Source: Bryoerythrophyllum caledonicum
Taxonomy: Eukaryota > Streptophyta > Bryopsida > Pottiales > Pottiaceae
Assembly (NCBI GenBank): GCA_963971425.1
Contig: OZ020526.1
Location: 1,082,180 to 1,146,179 of the forward strand
Reading direction: 5' to 3'
DNA: 64,000 nucleotides
Below, one piece after another: positions 32,894-42,782 of the stretch (its first letter is position 1; each line of letters opens with the position of its first letter). The position numbers and the translations under genes are program-made. The notes beneath the pieces are model-generated. The model had not been told where the DNA came from. It saw only the letters and a list, made by a program, of their open reading frames with translations, and ran no database searches.

Positions 32894-34877
32894 TATAGAG
32901 TGGTTTTTCACCACTCTAATAAAACACCCAAGTGTACCCACACCTCATAGGATTCGTTACGGGGATGATCATACGCCTAGTTTTAAGTAATTGGAGATTA
33001 ATTGTGTCGTTAAAGCTATCTTTTTGGTTAATTCTTAAGGTTATCTATCTATTTTTAGGAAATTAGGGTTGTTAGCATCACTCTTAAGGGATCCACAAAC
33101 AAAGTCTAAACCCCAAGGATCTCTCGTACCTTAAGACGGAACATTAGTCCTTTTAAGATTGTGCTTATGCCACTAATCCTTAAACACTTGCCACACTGGG
33201 CTAATGGAAGTTTCCATTAAGTCTCATTGCATTGGTTCTTTAATTACAATCTTTAAGAATTCACATTCTTACCTCATGCAAAAACGCTCCACTTTTCACG
33301 TCCGTCCACTCGGTCCACGTGATCACGTTCTTAAGACAATGGTTAGTCTCAATAATCCCATACACAAGTTAACTTAAGTCTTAAGGAGTTCACCTCTTAA
33401 GTCTCCACTTAAGTTCACTTACCCACAATTATCCCTTAAAGACCACGGTGTTCCACACTTACTCGTACCACTTAGTCTTTAAGATGTCTGAATTTTACTT
33501 AAGGCTTCTCTCTCGGCCGGGTCCATGTTTTTAAGAACACAGTTTCTGTCCTTGAGTTCTTAAGCACTCACTTTCTCACTTAGGACTGATTCTTAAGAAC
33601 CTGCACTGTCTAGACCAATTCGGTCCTATAGTGTTCTTAAGTTTTTGTCTTTAAGACTTCCAGAACCGGGAATGCATCTCACTGAATGCAAATGTTGTCC
33701 CGTATTCTCACTCATACGAACCTTTAAGTCCAAGCCCTTAAACTTAAGGGTCTCATGGTACTTAAGGTCTCACTCTTCATAAGCTTATGTATCCAAACTT
33801 GGACTTAAGATTCTTAAGTTTCTATGTTTTCTTCTTAAGTCTTTCTTTGGGATTTGCTCCTTATTTTCTCTCTTATGTTAGATTCTTAAATACTCACAAC
33901 TTAGTCTATCTTAGAGAATCCCTTCTATTAAGACTAGACTTAATGCCAATTTTTTGTATGCATAATATGACACTCTTGCCATGCATCAAGGTATGCCACT
34001 CTTGATGTTTATTGCATAAATTGCATTAACATGAATAAGATCTCCACTCTTATTCCTATGATACTCAAGTTATGCTCACTCACACTTGAGATCTTATTAA
34101 GTACTTATGCATCACACATCTCATGCACTAAGTCACTTAATTCCACATTATCTCCATTAATCTTCACAATTATAATTATTGCTCCAACACACACACAAGG
34201 TCACACACACGACCTTAGTAGTTAGGGTATTTCCCTAACTTATTCCATGAAGAATAAATATACAATGCATTCATGCATAGGAATTTTATCCACAATTAAT
34301 ACCTAATGCATGCAATTGCATTTACAACACACAATGTCAAATTTATGCAATGAAGTTCACATATTATTGCAATTATACATATGACTCAAGTTACAAGACT
34401 CTACATATGCAAATTCAATAACCATTATATATTCATATATAAAATTAAATACTCTTACAACATTAAGAGTCATCAACTAGCTCTTTCACCTAAAGCTAGG
34501 GCTCACTCCAATCTTCCTCCAAGGAATTTCTATGGTAATGGCAAAGAATGCTAAAAATTCAAGCTAGTCATTCTACTCAACATCCAAGAGGTACAACTCT
34601 TGGAAAGAGGTTTTTCCTAGTATTAACCATTAAGATTAATTCCACTAAATCTTCACATCTCTTTATATCTATTCATGAAAAGGTACACCCTACCCAAAGG
34701 GTGCGAATTCAACCCTTTTCCCATTATTTCCTTATTCTTGGATATGAATAGGTACTTTCCACTTAATTAACTACTTAGTGTAAACTTAATCATTAATTTT
34801 TTAATTCTCTATATATCTACAACCCTTTTTACACTTAATTTTCGGATAAAAACTAATTTTGTCATTTTGGCTCTAGA
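32894..34877 (-). repeat. 5' LTR of the Ty3 element (right copy)
   Basis: 1,984 bp, aligned with 15,384-17,367. Its outer ends have single changes (TATAGAG and CTCTAGA) compared with TGTAGAG/CTCTACA. Because the element reads on minus this is the transcription-starting LTR; its promoter would fire leftward. Confidence 0.9.
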
Positions 34878-34882
34878 GTATT

Positions 34883-35171
34883 GCAGGCCAGGTTTGAGAT
34901 ACTGAAGAACCCCGTTAGGCAATGGGATGTAGGCACAATTGAAGACATCATGATGGCGTGTATAATCTTGCACAACATGATTATAGAGGACGAGCAGGGA
35001 TTGTCACTAGAGCCATTCGCTGATTGGGGGCTTCCAGTGGAGCGTGTTAGACATCCTTTATCAGTCAGAGAGTTGCAATCAGGCACCACGGAACTTCAGA
35101 ATGTGGAAGCTCACTTTGCTTTGCGCAATGATCTCATTGAGCACTTGTGGAGGCTCAAAGGAGGGTTGTAG
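34883..35171 (+). pseudogene. Harbinger-2 transposase, 3' part
   Basis: After the second GTATT target copy the frame resumes with LQARFEILKNPVRQWD and a helical IEDIMMACIILHNMIIEDE, the expected C-terminal block of Plant_tran transposases, ending at a stop at 35,169-35,171. Joined conceptually to the 5' part over one target copy, the frame continues without loss of a base, which proves that this is a clean insertion site. Confidence 0.85.
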
Positions 35172-35702
35172 ATTTCAATTCGCAAAATATATATATGTCT
35201 TTACTGTGAATAGAATTGGGAATTGAGGTTCAAACCTTGGCCACCATTTCTGTAACCAAGTATGTGATTTTCAGTAAAGGCGGCTTGAATCGGACTTACA
35301 CTTGCACTGTGAGAGCTGTACATCACATTTGACTGTCCTAAACTGAACCCTGCTCTATCTCTGCCCTGGCTTGAATTCATTAACTCACATCATGGTTGCC
35401 TCCGAAGCTATGATCGTCCTGTGACTGACTAGCATCGGCTGGAGTGTCTGGAATGCACTCCGTATCTTTCCAATCGGAGTCCCCTTCATCACCTATAGAC
35501 AAATACTGAAGACGATGAGTAGAAGACCAAAAACCAAAAAGATAGACAATGAAGACGACAACGTGAAGACCACCACCTTCGTCAAACCGAGAAGAAAAAA
35601 AAAACAATCAAGACGACGATTTGAAGATGAGCAGGATCTGCAGATAGAAAACAAAAAAAAAACGGCGAACATGACGATGTCCTGATGGAAATTCTTCCAT
35701 CA
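35172..35702. other. Harbinger-2 spacer, left part with start of minisatellite
   Basis: Native DNA between the two Harbinger-2 genes. From about 35,510 it turns into GACGA/AAAAC-rich units that continue after the solo LTR. Confidence 0.5.
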
Positions 35703-37390
35703 TGTAGATATTAATACCAGTGTGGATATGTTTTGATTACAGCTAGCGGTTAGATGAGGTAAAAATGTTTGGTCGTGGTGAGAACCACGGTTTGAGGATT
35801 TGGGCAAGTGTTAGCATGTAGGTGCTGCACCGTTCTTGTCACTGCTCAGGGGGGTAGGTAGCGGGTTGACTGGTATTTTTCCTGCCTCACTAGCGAGCCA
35901 AGCCGTGGGCCGCCCAACCACTCGACGGACTCGATCAGGTTCGAACCCGGACCGGCGGCGGCCACTGACCACGACATTTCCAGCCAACCAAGTCCACGAC
36001 TTGACGATCAGGTTGTGCGAATCAAAACCTTTATACGTCCGTACCATCAGCTATCTTACGATAGGTTTTATTTACTTATTTTTTTTATTTTACTTATCTT
36101 GTTGGTTGGAAGGTCTAAGTTTTTAGTCTTCCAATAAATAAAAGACTAGGGGATTTTATGTGGTTGAAAGTGGAAAGGATAAGAAAGTAATGAAGTACCT
36201 TGTGGGGTACTTTGGGTAGGGTGACATGGGCTGGAGTGCCCACGTCTACTTGAGGGGGAAAAGTTGGATAAGAGATTCCTTAGTGAGTGTGTGTGTGTGT
36301 GCGGGAGAGAGAGCAAGGGTTTGGAGCAGAACTTTGACTGTGTGTAACTCGTTGAGCTTAAATGCTATGGAATTGAAAATTTGTGATCTTGTTCTTTGTT
36401 TCAAGAGCTTTCCATACTCGTTTTAAATTTTGAAATCGGAGTTGTAGAGAAAAAGTTATTGAGGTTTTAATTCTGTGATAACCCGAGGCCATCCATTGAG
36501 GGGCAGAGGTTTCGAGGAGCCACAACTTTTTCTGTATTTCTCAATTTGATTTGAGATTTTGAGGGACTGTGCATCTCTATCTTAGCTTTCTAGAAAGATA
36601 TTACAACTGAGATTTGGAGTTGTGAGCAAGAAGTTATAGAGATCTGAATGAATAGGGGTAGGCAGAACTTTGATTGTCTATAACTTTCGGACAGTAGTTT
36701 AGATTGACTTGAAATTTGGAGGAGTGTTAGTTGTCTGAATTAGCTTTCCAGAGAACTATTACGCCTAGTATTTGAAGTTTTGAGTCATCTGTATCACTTG
36801 TTTGAAGGTTACAGCCTTGGTGAAACTTTTCCATTTTGTTTTTGAACACTTCTTTTGAGTTTCTTAGTGTTTTTGAACACTTGAAGACTTTGGAGTTGAA
36901 GGATGGAGGAATTGAAGACTTGAGGCTTGAAAAAAAGAGAAGATGGAGACACGTGTGTTGTGGCTTGTGGTCCGATTTCTTTTTTTGTGATTCCAAGCCA
37001 GCTTTGGAGGCTAGTTGTATTTCAATTCTGTTCTTGTAAACTCTGTTGCGGCGAAGTGGGGTTAATTGCCCACACGGTCGTGTTTATGTCGTTCCCACCG
37101 GTGAGGCACGTTTGCTGGTCACCGTGGGTTTGAATTTTAGGAGCCAATCTTTCGGACGGTTTCAGCTTGTGGTCTGGCCGTCCCGTTTTACCTGTCCGAG
37201 GTCGTGGTTTCTTATCACCCACCTTTACCCTTGACCATTTAGAGTCACCACAGGATAGGCCAACGGGGAGGAGTTTGAAGATTGAAGATTGAAGACCTGA
37301 AGATTTGAAGATACAATTGGAATCCCGAGCAAACAATCTCCAGTCGCAGCCAGATTCCCTGCGAATTCTCAAGGCGCTCCCCTCTCTACA
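35703..37390 (+). mobile_element. Solo LTR (family A/B), 1.7 kb
   Basis: It starts TGTAGATATTAATACC and ends CCCCTCTCTACA. It aligns, in inverted orientation, with the 2.6-kb LTR at 42,783-45,397. Shared blocks include a conserved tail (GGTCGTGTTTATGT, then GAGGCACGTTTGCTGGTCACC) and an upstream GTTCGAACCCGGA region. No internal retrotransposon sequence follows. I find no convincing target duplication (CATCA on the left, CGACA on the right). Confidence 0.65.
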
Positions 37391-37975
37391 CGACAACGAT
37401 CTGGAGACGAGGAGGATCTGGAGAAAAAAAAATAAAAAATGGCAAACAGGACGACGTCAAGACGACCAGGATTTGGAGATATAAAACAAAAAAAATGGCG
37501 AACAGGACGACGTCAAGACGACCAGGATCTGGGGAAAAAAGAAACGGCTAGCAGGACGACCTGGAGACGAGCAAGATCTGGAGAAAAAAAAAATGGCATA
37601 TAGGACGACGTCAAGATGACCAGGATTTGGAGATATAAAACAAAAAAAAACGGCGAACATGACGACGTCAAGACGACCAGGATCTGCAGATAGAAAGCAA
37701 AAAAGAACGGCAAACACGACGATGTGAGACGACAAACAAGACGATAAAAAACGAAAAAAAAACGTCAAGACAATAAAAAAACGGCGAATAGGACGTCAAT
37801 ACGATAAAACAAACAGCGAAGAGGACGACGACGTCAAGACGATAGAAAAAACGGCAAACACGACGACGTCAAGACAACCGGGATCTGGAGATAGAAAAAA
37901 AAAAAAAAACGGTGAAGACGACGACATCAACACGACCAGGCTTGGAGATTAAAAAAAAAAAAAAATGACGAAGAC
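37391..37975. repeat. GACGACGTCAAGACGACCAG minisatellite
   Basis: Irregular tandem units of roughly 55-60 bp combine GACGACGTCAAGACGACC, AGGATCTGGAGA and an A-run with CGGCGAACA. The same units occur left of the solo LTR (about 35,510-35,702), so the LTR inserted into an existing array. The array lies between the convergent Harbinger-2 genes. Confidence 0.75.
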
Positions 37976-38235
37976 GACGACGTGCTGACGGTGGCACGGG
38001 AACACACCTGCTGCGGCAGAGGGCGGTATTGTCGGCGACGGTGCCGACGGTGGCACAAGAGTGACCACGGCCTGAGCGGCGGAGCCACGGGCATTGGCGG
38101 CGGGGCGGCAGGTACGTTCCGCGTCGAGGGCGCCTCCAGATTCCGCTCCTTGACCAGCCTCGCATGCTCAAGCTCCTCCAACTTCGCTCTTCTTCGCTCT
38201 GACTGAATGCGCCGCTCAAGGCGCTGTATCTCCTC

Positions 38236-38736
38236 CTATCGACAGAGGGTGAAGTATTTGCGCGCTTCCTCGATGAGACCTTCCTCCAACGGCATCGTGA
38301 ACAGGGACATAGCGCACTCGTCTTGAATCGCATTCGCCTTGCGGAGGCTCGCTTCCGCCATGGTCTCCGTTGCGCACTCCTGCGATTGAAGAATCTTCTC
38401 TCTCTTCTTCTGCGCGGCTAAATCCGCCTTTGTTGCCTTCGGAACCTGCTGTTTGGTTGGTTTCGGAGGAAACCCTTGCAGGCTGATGACTGCGACGTCC
38501 TCCTCCGAAGCGCTGCCCGACCCGGTTACATCAGTGGGGACCTCTGTGGCAGCTGTCGGAGGTGACTTACGCTTCCCCATGCCTACACCTCTCGGAGCAC
38601 TCTCTACCGCAACTGATCGCTGTTGCACATCGATTAGCAAATCCCACCACCTTGGCACATCCTTCAGAACCTGTCAACAATGCAAATAAACAAAACCCTG
38701 CTGCTTGGGATGCGTATCTCGATAAAACTGGAGCGC
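38236..38736 (-). pseudogene. Harbinger-2 partner protein (NAM-associated/Myb-like), 3' part
   Basis: After the AGCGC target copy the frame resumes with LQFYRDTHPKQQGFVYLHC, then a TGA (38,674-38,676) exactly where relatives have tryptophan, then QVLKDVPRWWDLL, a characteristic NAM-associated block. A Lys/Ser-rich linker (GMGKRKSPPT) and a charged helical segment follow. A TAG at 38,236-38,238 ends the open segment, yet the same frame goes on with EEIQRLERRIQSERRRAKLE and a Pro-rich tail to about 37,927, so this is probably a second nonsense mutation. Confidence 0.75.
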
Positions 38737-38939
38737 TGTTACGAGTAGACACTCGTCTGGACTTACTAGTGCTTAGCAAAGAGGTAGTTAGAACGGTTGT
38801 GGTGTCTTCCTTATAGCAAGTAAGAGGAGGCCTTCCCTCTCGCTTGTCATCTTGTTTACTTATGAATATTACTAAAGAATATCCTGTAAGAAACCTTGGT
38901 TCATGATGTAAGAGCGTCGACATAAATGGATCCCTAATA
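38737..38939 (+). repeat. Left (5') LTR of the short-LTR element
   Basis: 203 bp, starting TGTTACGAGTAGACAC and ending CCCTAATA, preceded by AGCGC (38,732-38,736). It differs from the right LTR by about six substitutions and one single-base indel. Confidence 0.85.
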
Positions 38940-39068
38940 TTATGACAAGTCACGAGTGTTCACGCTCTTAGGAATCATGCAAGACATGAAGGCAAGAGGA
39001 TGAGTCGGCAGGAAAAGACAATTAGGGTTCGAAATTCCATGAGTATCAATGTCGGGATTTGAGGAGTG

Positions 39069-39371
39069 CTTGCAGGCTGTAAGCATTACGGAAGGAGATG
39101 TCGGATTCAAGCGCCATGCTGCAACGAGGTCTTCGATTGTCGTCACTGTCACAATGAAGCGAAGAACTCTGACGAGGTTGACAATTAAAAGCGCCACGAG
39201 ATTCCGCGGCACCGTGTTGAGAAGGTTATTTGTTCGCTGTGTGATTATGAGCAAGATGTGAAGCAGAATTGGTGGCTGAGGCAACTATTTCCATTGTGAT
39301 CGTTGTGGTTCATGTTACAACAACACTCTCAAGAACGGACATCCTTGTGTTGAGAATTTTATGCACCAGAA
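39069..39371 (+). pseudogene. Captured CHY zinc-finger / RING E3 ligase gene fragment
   Basis: Two pieces of a plant CHY-type zinc-finger protein (RZPF34/CHYR/MIEL1-like ubiquitin ligases) can be read. The first, 39,069-39,269, has the Cys/His pattern [16 protein letters not shown] then [11 protein letters not shown] and, after an in-frame TAA at 39,186-39,188, RHEIPRHRVEKVICSLCDYE. The second, 39,289-39,371 in another frame, has FHCDRCGSCYNNTLKNGHPC. The middle zinc-binding part is missing and no intron separates the blocks, so it probably came from a spliced transcript. It lies in the element's sense orientation. It is not functional; it is evidence of transduction of a host gene. Confidence 0.8.
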
Positions 39372-39610
39372 TTTTATATCAGAATTTTATATCGGAATTT
39401 TATATCGGAATTTTATATCGGAATTTTATATTGGAATTTTATATTGGAATTTTATCTTGGAATTTTATATCGAAATTTTATATCAGAATTTTATATCGGA
39501 ATTTTATATCGGAATTTTATAGTGGAATTTTATATTGGAATTTTATATCAAAATTTTATCATAATTTTATGCAGCATTTTATACAGGATTATATCAGAAT
39601 TTTATGGGAA
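39362..39610 (+). repeat. 13-bp tandem array (GAATTTTATATCG)
   Basis: About 17-18 diverged units of GAATTTTATATCG/GAATTTTATATTG follow directly on the CHY fragment, in phase with its ...NFMHQN codons. The array probably grew by slippage from the AATTTTAT at the fragment's end. The repeating frame has no stop over about 80 codons, as expected for a unit without stop codons. Confidence 0.85.
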
Positions 39611-39868
39611 GGTCATCGGGATTGCTATGAGCCAGAAACGTAGTAATTCGACTGTGAAGTATCACCGAATTCTAGGTATGCACGATCAGTTTATGTAATT
39701 CACGCCGAATTTTATGTATCGTGATGGTGCATTTTAGGTATCGCCGAATTTATGGATCAGCACACCGAATTTTATCGATCAACACACCGAATTTTTGCTC
39801 TTTTCGTTTAAAAATTATTCAGGTATAATATTAACGCAACATATTACGGAAAATAAGGACCAGTAACC

Positions 39869-39976
39869 ATGGATCAAGAAAGACTTAACACGAAAGGTGC
39901 CCCGCCTGTGCCGGATGGAGTAGGGCCCGACTGGGCTATGTTTATACAACAACAGATTCAGAACATCTTGGCCCCT
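39869..39976 (+). pseudogene. Gag-like N-terminal fragment of the short-LTR element
   Basis: ATG 39,869 opens MDQERLNTKGAPPVPDG then WAMFIQQQIQNILAPL, which has the look of a Gag start. It is broken off by the nested, opposite-strand retrotransposon whose last codons overlap this stretch. The exact junction is not resolved. Confidence 0.4.
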
Positions 39977-40488
39977 CTCAAGCTCGGTTCTCTCCCTGCT
40001 TGTCTGATGTGCTCATCCGTGTCAGATGGTAAATGGGTCGCCATAGGTTTGACTTTCTTGGCCACTGTTTTGTACTTGGTGTTCACCATGGCATCATATT
40101 TCAACCCATGGCTTTGACAAACACCAGCCTTTGCCACTACATGGCAAATCTCATCATACAATGCTTGTGTATGAATTTTGATCACAATATCAGAAGCATT
40201 GTTTCTCTCCCAACTAACTTGCAAGTTTTGTAAGACTTGTAAAACATCATCTGCAAAGCCTTGCTCCTCATAGACTCCAGAAATAGTCTCTTCATCTAAA
40301 AGTAAACTCACTCTTTTTAGATTTTTCTCTATCTTTTTCACCACCCTTCTATGTACAAGTTCCAAATCTTCAACACATGTGAACCGCGAAAATCCATGCT
40401 CCGTAATACTTAAAAACCCACTTTCAATAGTATGTACAGTGGAGGGTCTTGAACTTTCAGATTCTTTTGCACCCGTGGACCTCCACAT
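39958..40488 (-). pseudogene. Downstream conserved domain of the nested gag-protease element
   Basis: About 170 codons in a different frame from the gag-protease ORF that ends at 40,503, so a frameshift or a separate ORF. It is helical and charged (VVKKIEKNLKRVSLLLDEET and VLQNLQVSWERNNASDIVIK). I do not recognise a named domain. No RT or integrase follows on the left, so the element is truncated here or non-autonomous. Confidence 0.45.
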
Positions 40489-40502
40489 TCCACGTGTGCT
40501 GT

Positions 40503-42695
40503 TTAGAAATCCGAAAAAGTATGAGAAGTAGGTAGAGGACCATCTCTGAGCTGGACTCGGTGCCTCTCATTCTCAGATCTCACTGTCAAGAATTGCACGG
40601 ATCTCTTGCCATCAAGACTTTGAATTCGCGCATAGTGGGATCCATCATCCAATACTTTAGTCTCCATTCTTGATGCTGTAATGTATGGCTGCCCCAAAAT
40701 TACGGGATAAGCTCCCTGATTTTGGACAAAGAAGTTTTGCTCCACTTCCACATCACCAATCTTTGCTGACACAGCAGGACAAACTCCAAATAGATGTGTC
40801 CGCCCACTATTGGCTGCTCTCATCACCCATCCATGGTTGGTGTCAATAGGCCATTTGCCTTTCTCGTAGATACTTCGAGACATGATATTTATCTCAGAAC
40901 CATGGTCTACGAGAGCCAAAATCGGATCATCCATCCCCCCAAGCTTCACACGCGTCTCGATGGTGGCTCTAGCCCAGGAAGGTAGAAAATAATCCGCTCT
41001 CTCTTCACCTTCTCTTTCCAAAGAATGGACTATGCCGCATTTAAAGGTATTGGCTTCTATTATAGCCCTTCCCTCTAATGCTGCCACAATGTCCACCTTT
41101 TCCATCTTATTTTTCTTCTCTTCTAGAGATCTTGGTGATTTGGTTAATTTCTTCAAGCCGTTCACCCCCTCTAACTCTCCATCTGCCACATGATGGCATT
41201 CCAAAAGATCCTTTGATTTCGCAAAATCTTTCTTCTTACCAAAGGTGTATCCTTTGGCAATCATATGCAAAATCTCATCCTCCTCTTCATCAGTGAGACA
41301 AAGCTCCTCTTCTTCACCACCATCGTCATCTACCGCCCCTTCCTCCTTTGCCTCTGGCTCACACATCAAGGCAAATACTTGTCCAACCTCTTCCTCTTCA
41401 TCTTCAGTCATGTGGGTGTCCAAAGCCTTTACCATGACTGTCTCAGTTGTCATCTGTCTTTTCCTCTTGATGACATGAATAATCAGCTCATGAAAATCTT
41501 TTTTGGCAATGCCAAGAGCTTCTCTGAGCGTGAATACAATCTTGGCATCCAAGATTCTCTCTTCCAACACCCCCTTCATGTCAATGGAAGATTCAATATC
41601 AGATTTCAGCTTATAAGCGGGTCCCTTCCCCTTGCCTTTGTTAGAATCTTCCTTTTCTTTGCCCTTCTTGTTGCCACTTGATTTTCTCCATACTTTCTCA
41701 GGTAGTGGTGCATCTCTTGGGTGAACAAATGAAGGTTTAGCAGGCCTTGAGCGTGTATGAACACCAGGCTTTTCTTTGTTGGCAGCCTCCTTTGCACCTT
41801 GAGGCCTCTTCTTTTGTGTAGGCTCTTCAACATCACCTTCATCAGCAGCTCTACCTCTTTTTTCTTCCACAGAGGCTTCGTATTGCTCATCATCACTTTG
41901 CACCTCACCCAAAAATGCTCTGATGCTGATAGCATCCACTGGGTCTTTCCATCCGGTTGCCTTTCTTATGGCTTGAGCTTCTCTCTTCAATGTTTCAACA
42001 CATGGAGTCAATTTGGCCTCAACCGGATGATAATCCACTCCAATGGCAAATGCCTCTGCACCTTGTACATGCATGCCACTTGATCTTCTAGATTTGTCCT
42101 CCATTAGCTTCTTCATTCCTCCTTTGCCAAAATTAGTGGATACTGGCAAGTTGGTGGCCTTATCATAGATCTTCCCATCCTTGAAGTGCACAATGCCTTC
42201 CTTAAGAGCCACATCAAGAGACATACAACCACGAAGGTTGTGGTCTTCCTCTTCATCGCACCACAAGCACATCCTCACAAATTTTTTCACACCATCAGAT
42301 GATTGAGAAGAATTTGATGCTCGTGACTTCCGTAGCTCGCTCATTTCCACCCTCAACTCCTTGAAACCCTTGATAAGTTCATCGAGGGCACCTCCTTCAA
42401 CAATTTTTGCAGCCTTTGAAGTAGATGGCTCAGTTTTAGAGGACGTTAGAGTTTTTGAAGGCTTTTGAGCTGGAGCAACGGTTGCTTCAATTCGAGTGAC
42501 AACACCCTTAGACTTCACTTGCCGTTGTTTGGCAATAAGAGTGACAGTCTCTTCAATTCTCCTCCAATCATTCGTGAAACCACCTTCAGTAGTTCGGTCA
42601 CCCAAGAGTAGAAGCAGTCTATCTTCCAGAGCAGTATCTGCTGTTTGTAGAAACAGCTCTACCTTTCTAGTATCCAAAAGGCGTCTCTCTGCCAT
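40503..42695 (-). CDS. Gag-protease polyprotein of nested retrotransposon B
   Basis: 730 codons from ATG 42,695. One zinc knuckle CX2CX5HX4C lies near residue 143 (CLWCDEEEDHNLRGC). Long charged, Lys/Glu-rich linkers follow. A retropepsin-like fold near residue 600 has ILALVDHGSEINIMS and ends YPVILGQPYI; the active-site triplet is DHG instead of the usual DTG/DSG. Upstream the frame continues open from MGPNELLSDFEKKY to a TAG four codons before this ATG, so the original Gag may have begun earlier. The ORF directly follows the 2.6-kb LTR. There is no reverse transcriptase, so replication in trans is likely. Confidence 0.7.
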   Translation of the reverse strand: MAERRLLDTRKVELFLQTADTALEDRLLLLLGDRTTEGGFTNDWRRIEETVTLIAKQRQVKSKGVVTRIEATVAPAQKPSKTLTSSKTEPSTSKAAKIVEGGALDELIKGFKELRVEMSELRKSRASNSSQSSDGVKKFVRMCLWCDEEEDHNLRGCMSLDVALKEGIVHFKDGKIYDKATNLPVSTNFGKGGMKKLMEDKSRRSSGMHVQGAEAFAIGVDYHPVEAKLTPCVETLKREAQAIRKATGWKDPVDAISIRAFLGEVQSDDEQYEASVEEKRGRAADEGDVEEPTQKKRPQGAKEAANKEKPGVHTRSRPAKPSFVHPRDAPLPEKVWRKSSGNKKGKEKEDSNKGKGKGPAYKLKSDIESSIDMKGVLEERILDAKIVFTLREALGIAKKDFHELIIHVIKRKRQMTTETVMVKALDTHMTEDEEEEVGQVFALMCEPEAKEEGAVDDDGGEEEELCLTDEEEDEILHMIAKGYTFGKKKDFAKSKDLLECHHVADGELEGVNGLKKLTKSPRSLEEKKNKMEKVDIVAALEGRAIIEANTFKCGIVHSLEREGEERADYFLPSWARATIETRVKLGGMDDPILALVDHGSEINIMSRSIYEKGKWPIDTNHGWVMRAANSGRTHLFGVCPAVSAKIGDVEVEQNFFVQNQGAYPVILGQPYITASRMETKVLDDGSHYARIQSLDGKRSVQFLTVRSENERHRVQLRDGPLPTSHTFSDF

Positions 42696-42782
42696 TGGCA
42701 GCTAGCTGTACTTCTTCTCAAAATCACTCAGCAACTCATTTGGGCCCATATCGTTCCCAGGTTGCTGCTCCACCAAATGTCC

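Larger units (their letters stand above)
15384..34877 (-). mobile_element. 19.5-kb Ty3/gypsy LTR retrotransposon, Tat/Ogre-like layout
   Basis: Two 1,984-bp LTRs bound 19,494 bp. Coding runs on minus: the right LTR is the 5' LTR, followed by a tRNA-Arg-like primer site, an upstream ORF, three short related ORFs, gag-pol, a long non-coding gap, an extra downstream ORF, a polypurine tract and the 3' LTR. Domain order protease-RT-RNaseH-integrase is Ty3/gypsy. The large size, an ORF before gag and long non-coding tracts recall plant Tat/Ogre elements, while an ORF after integrase recalls Athila; I see no chromodomain and no second RNase H. Exact lineage needs an RT tree. LTR identity of about 99.7% marks a recent insertion. 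Confidence 0.9.

Noticed and set aside
37391-37975. CRISPR-like array
   Set aside because: Units are irregular, adjacent and diverged, with no spacers; this is a eukaryotic minisatellite.
39269-39701. Long frame over the 13-bp array as a repeat protein
   Set aside because: The unit lacks stop codons, so openness is automatic; no start, and the CHY-derived part is already frameshifted.
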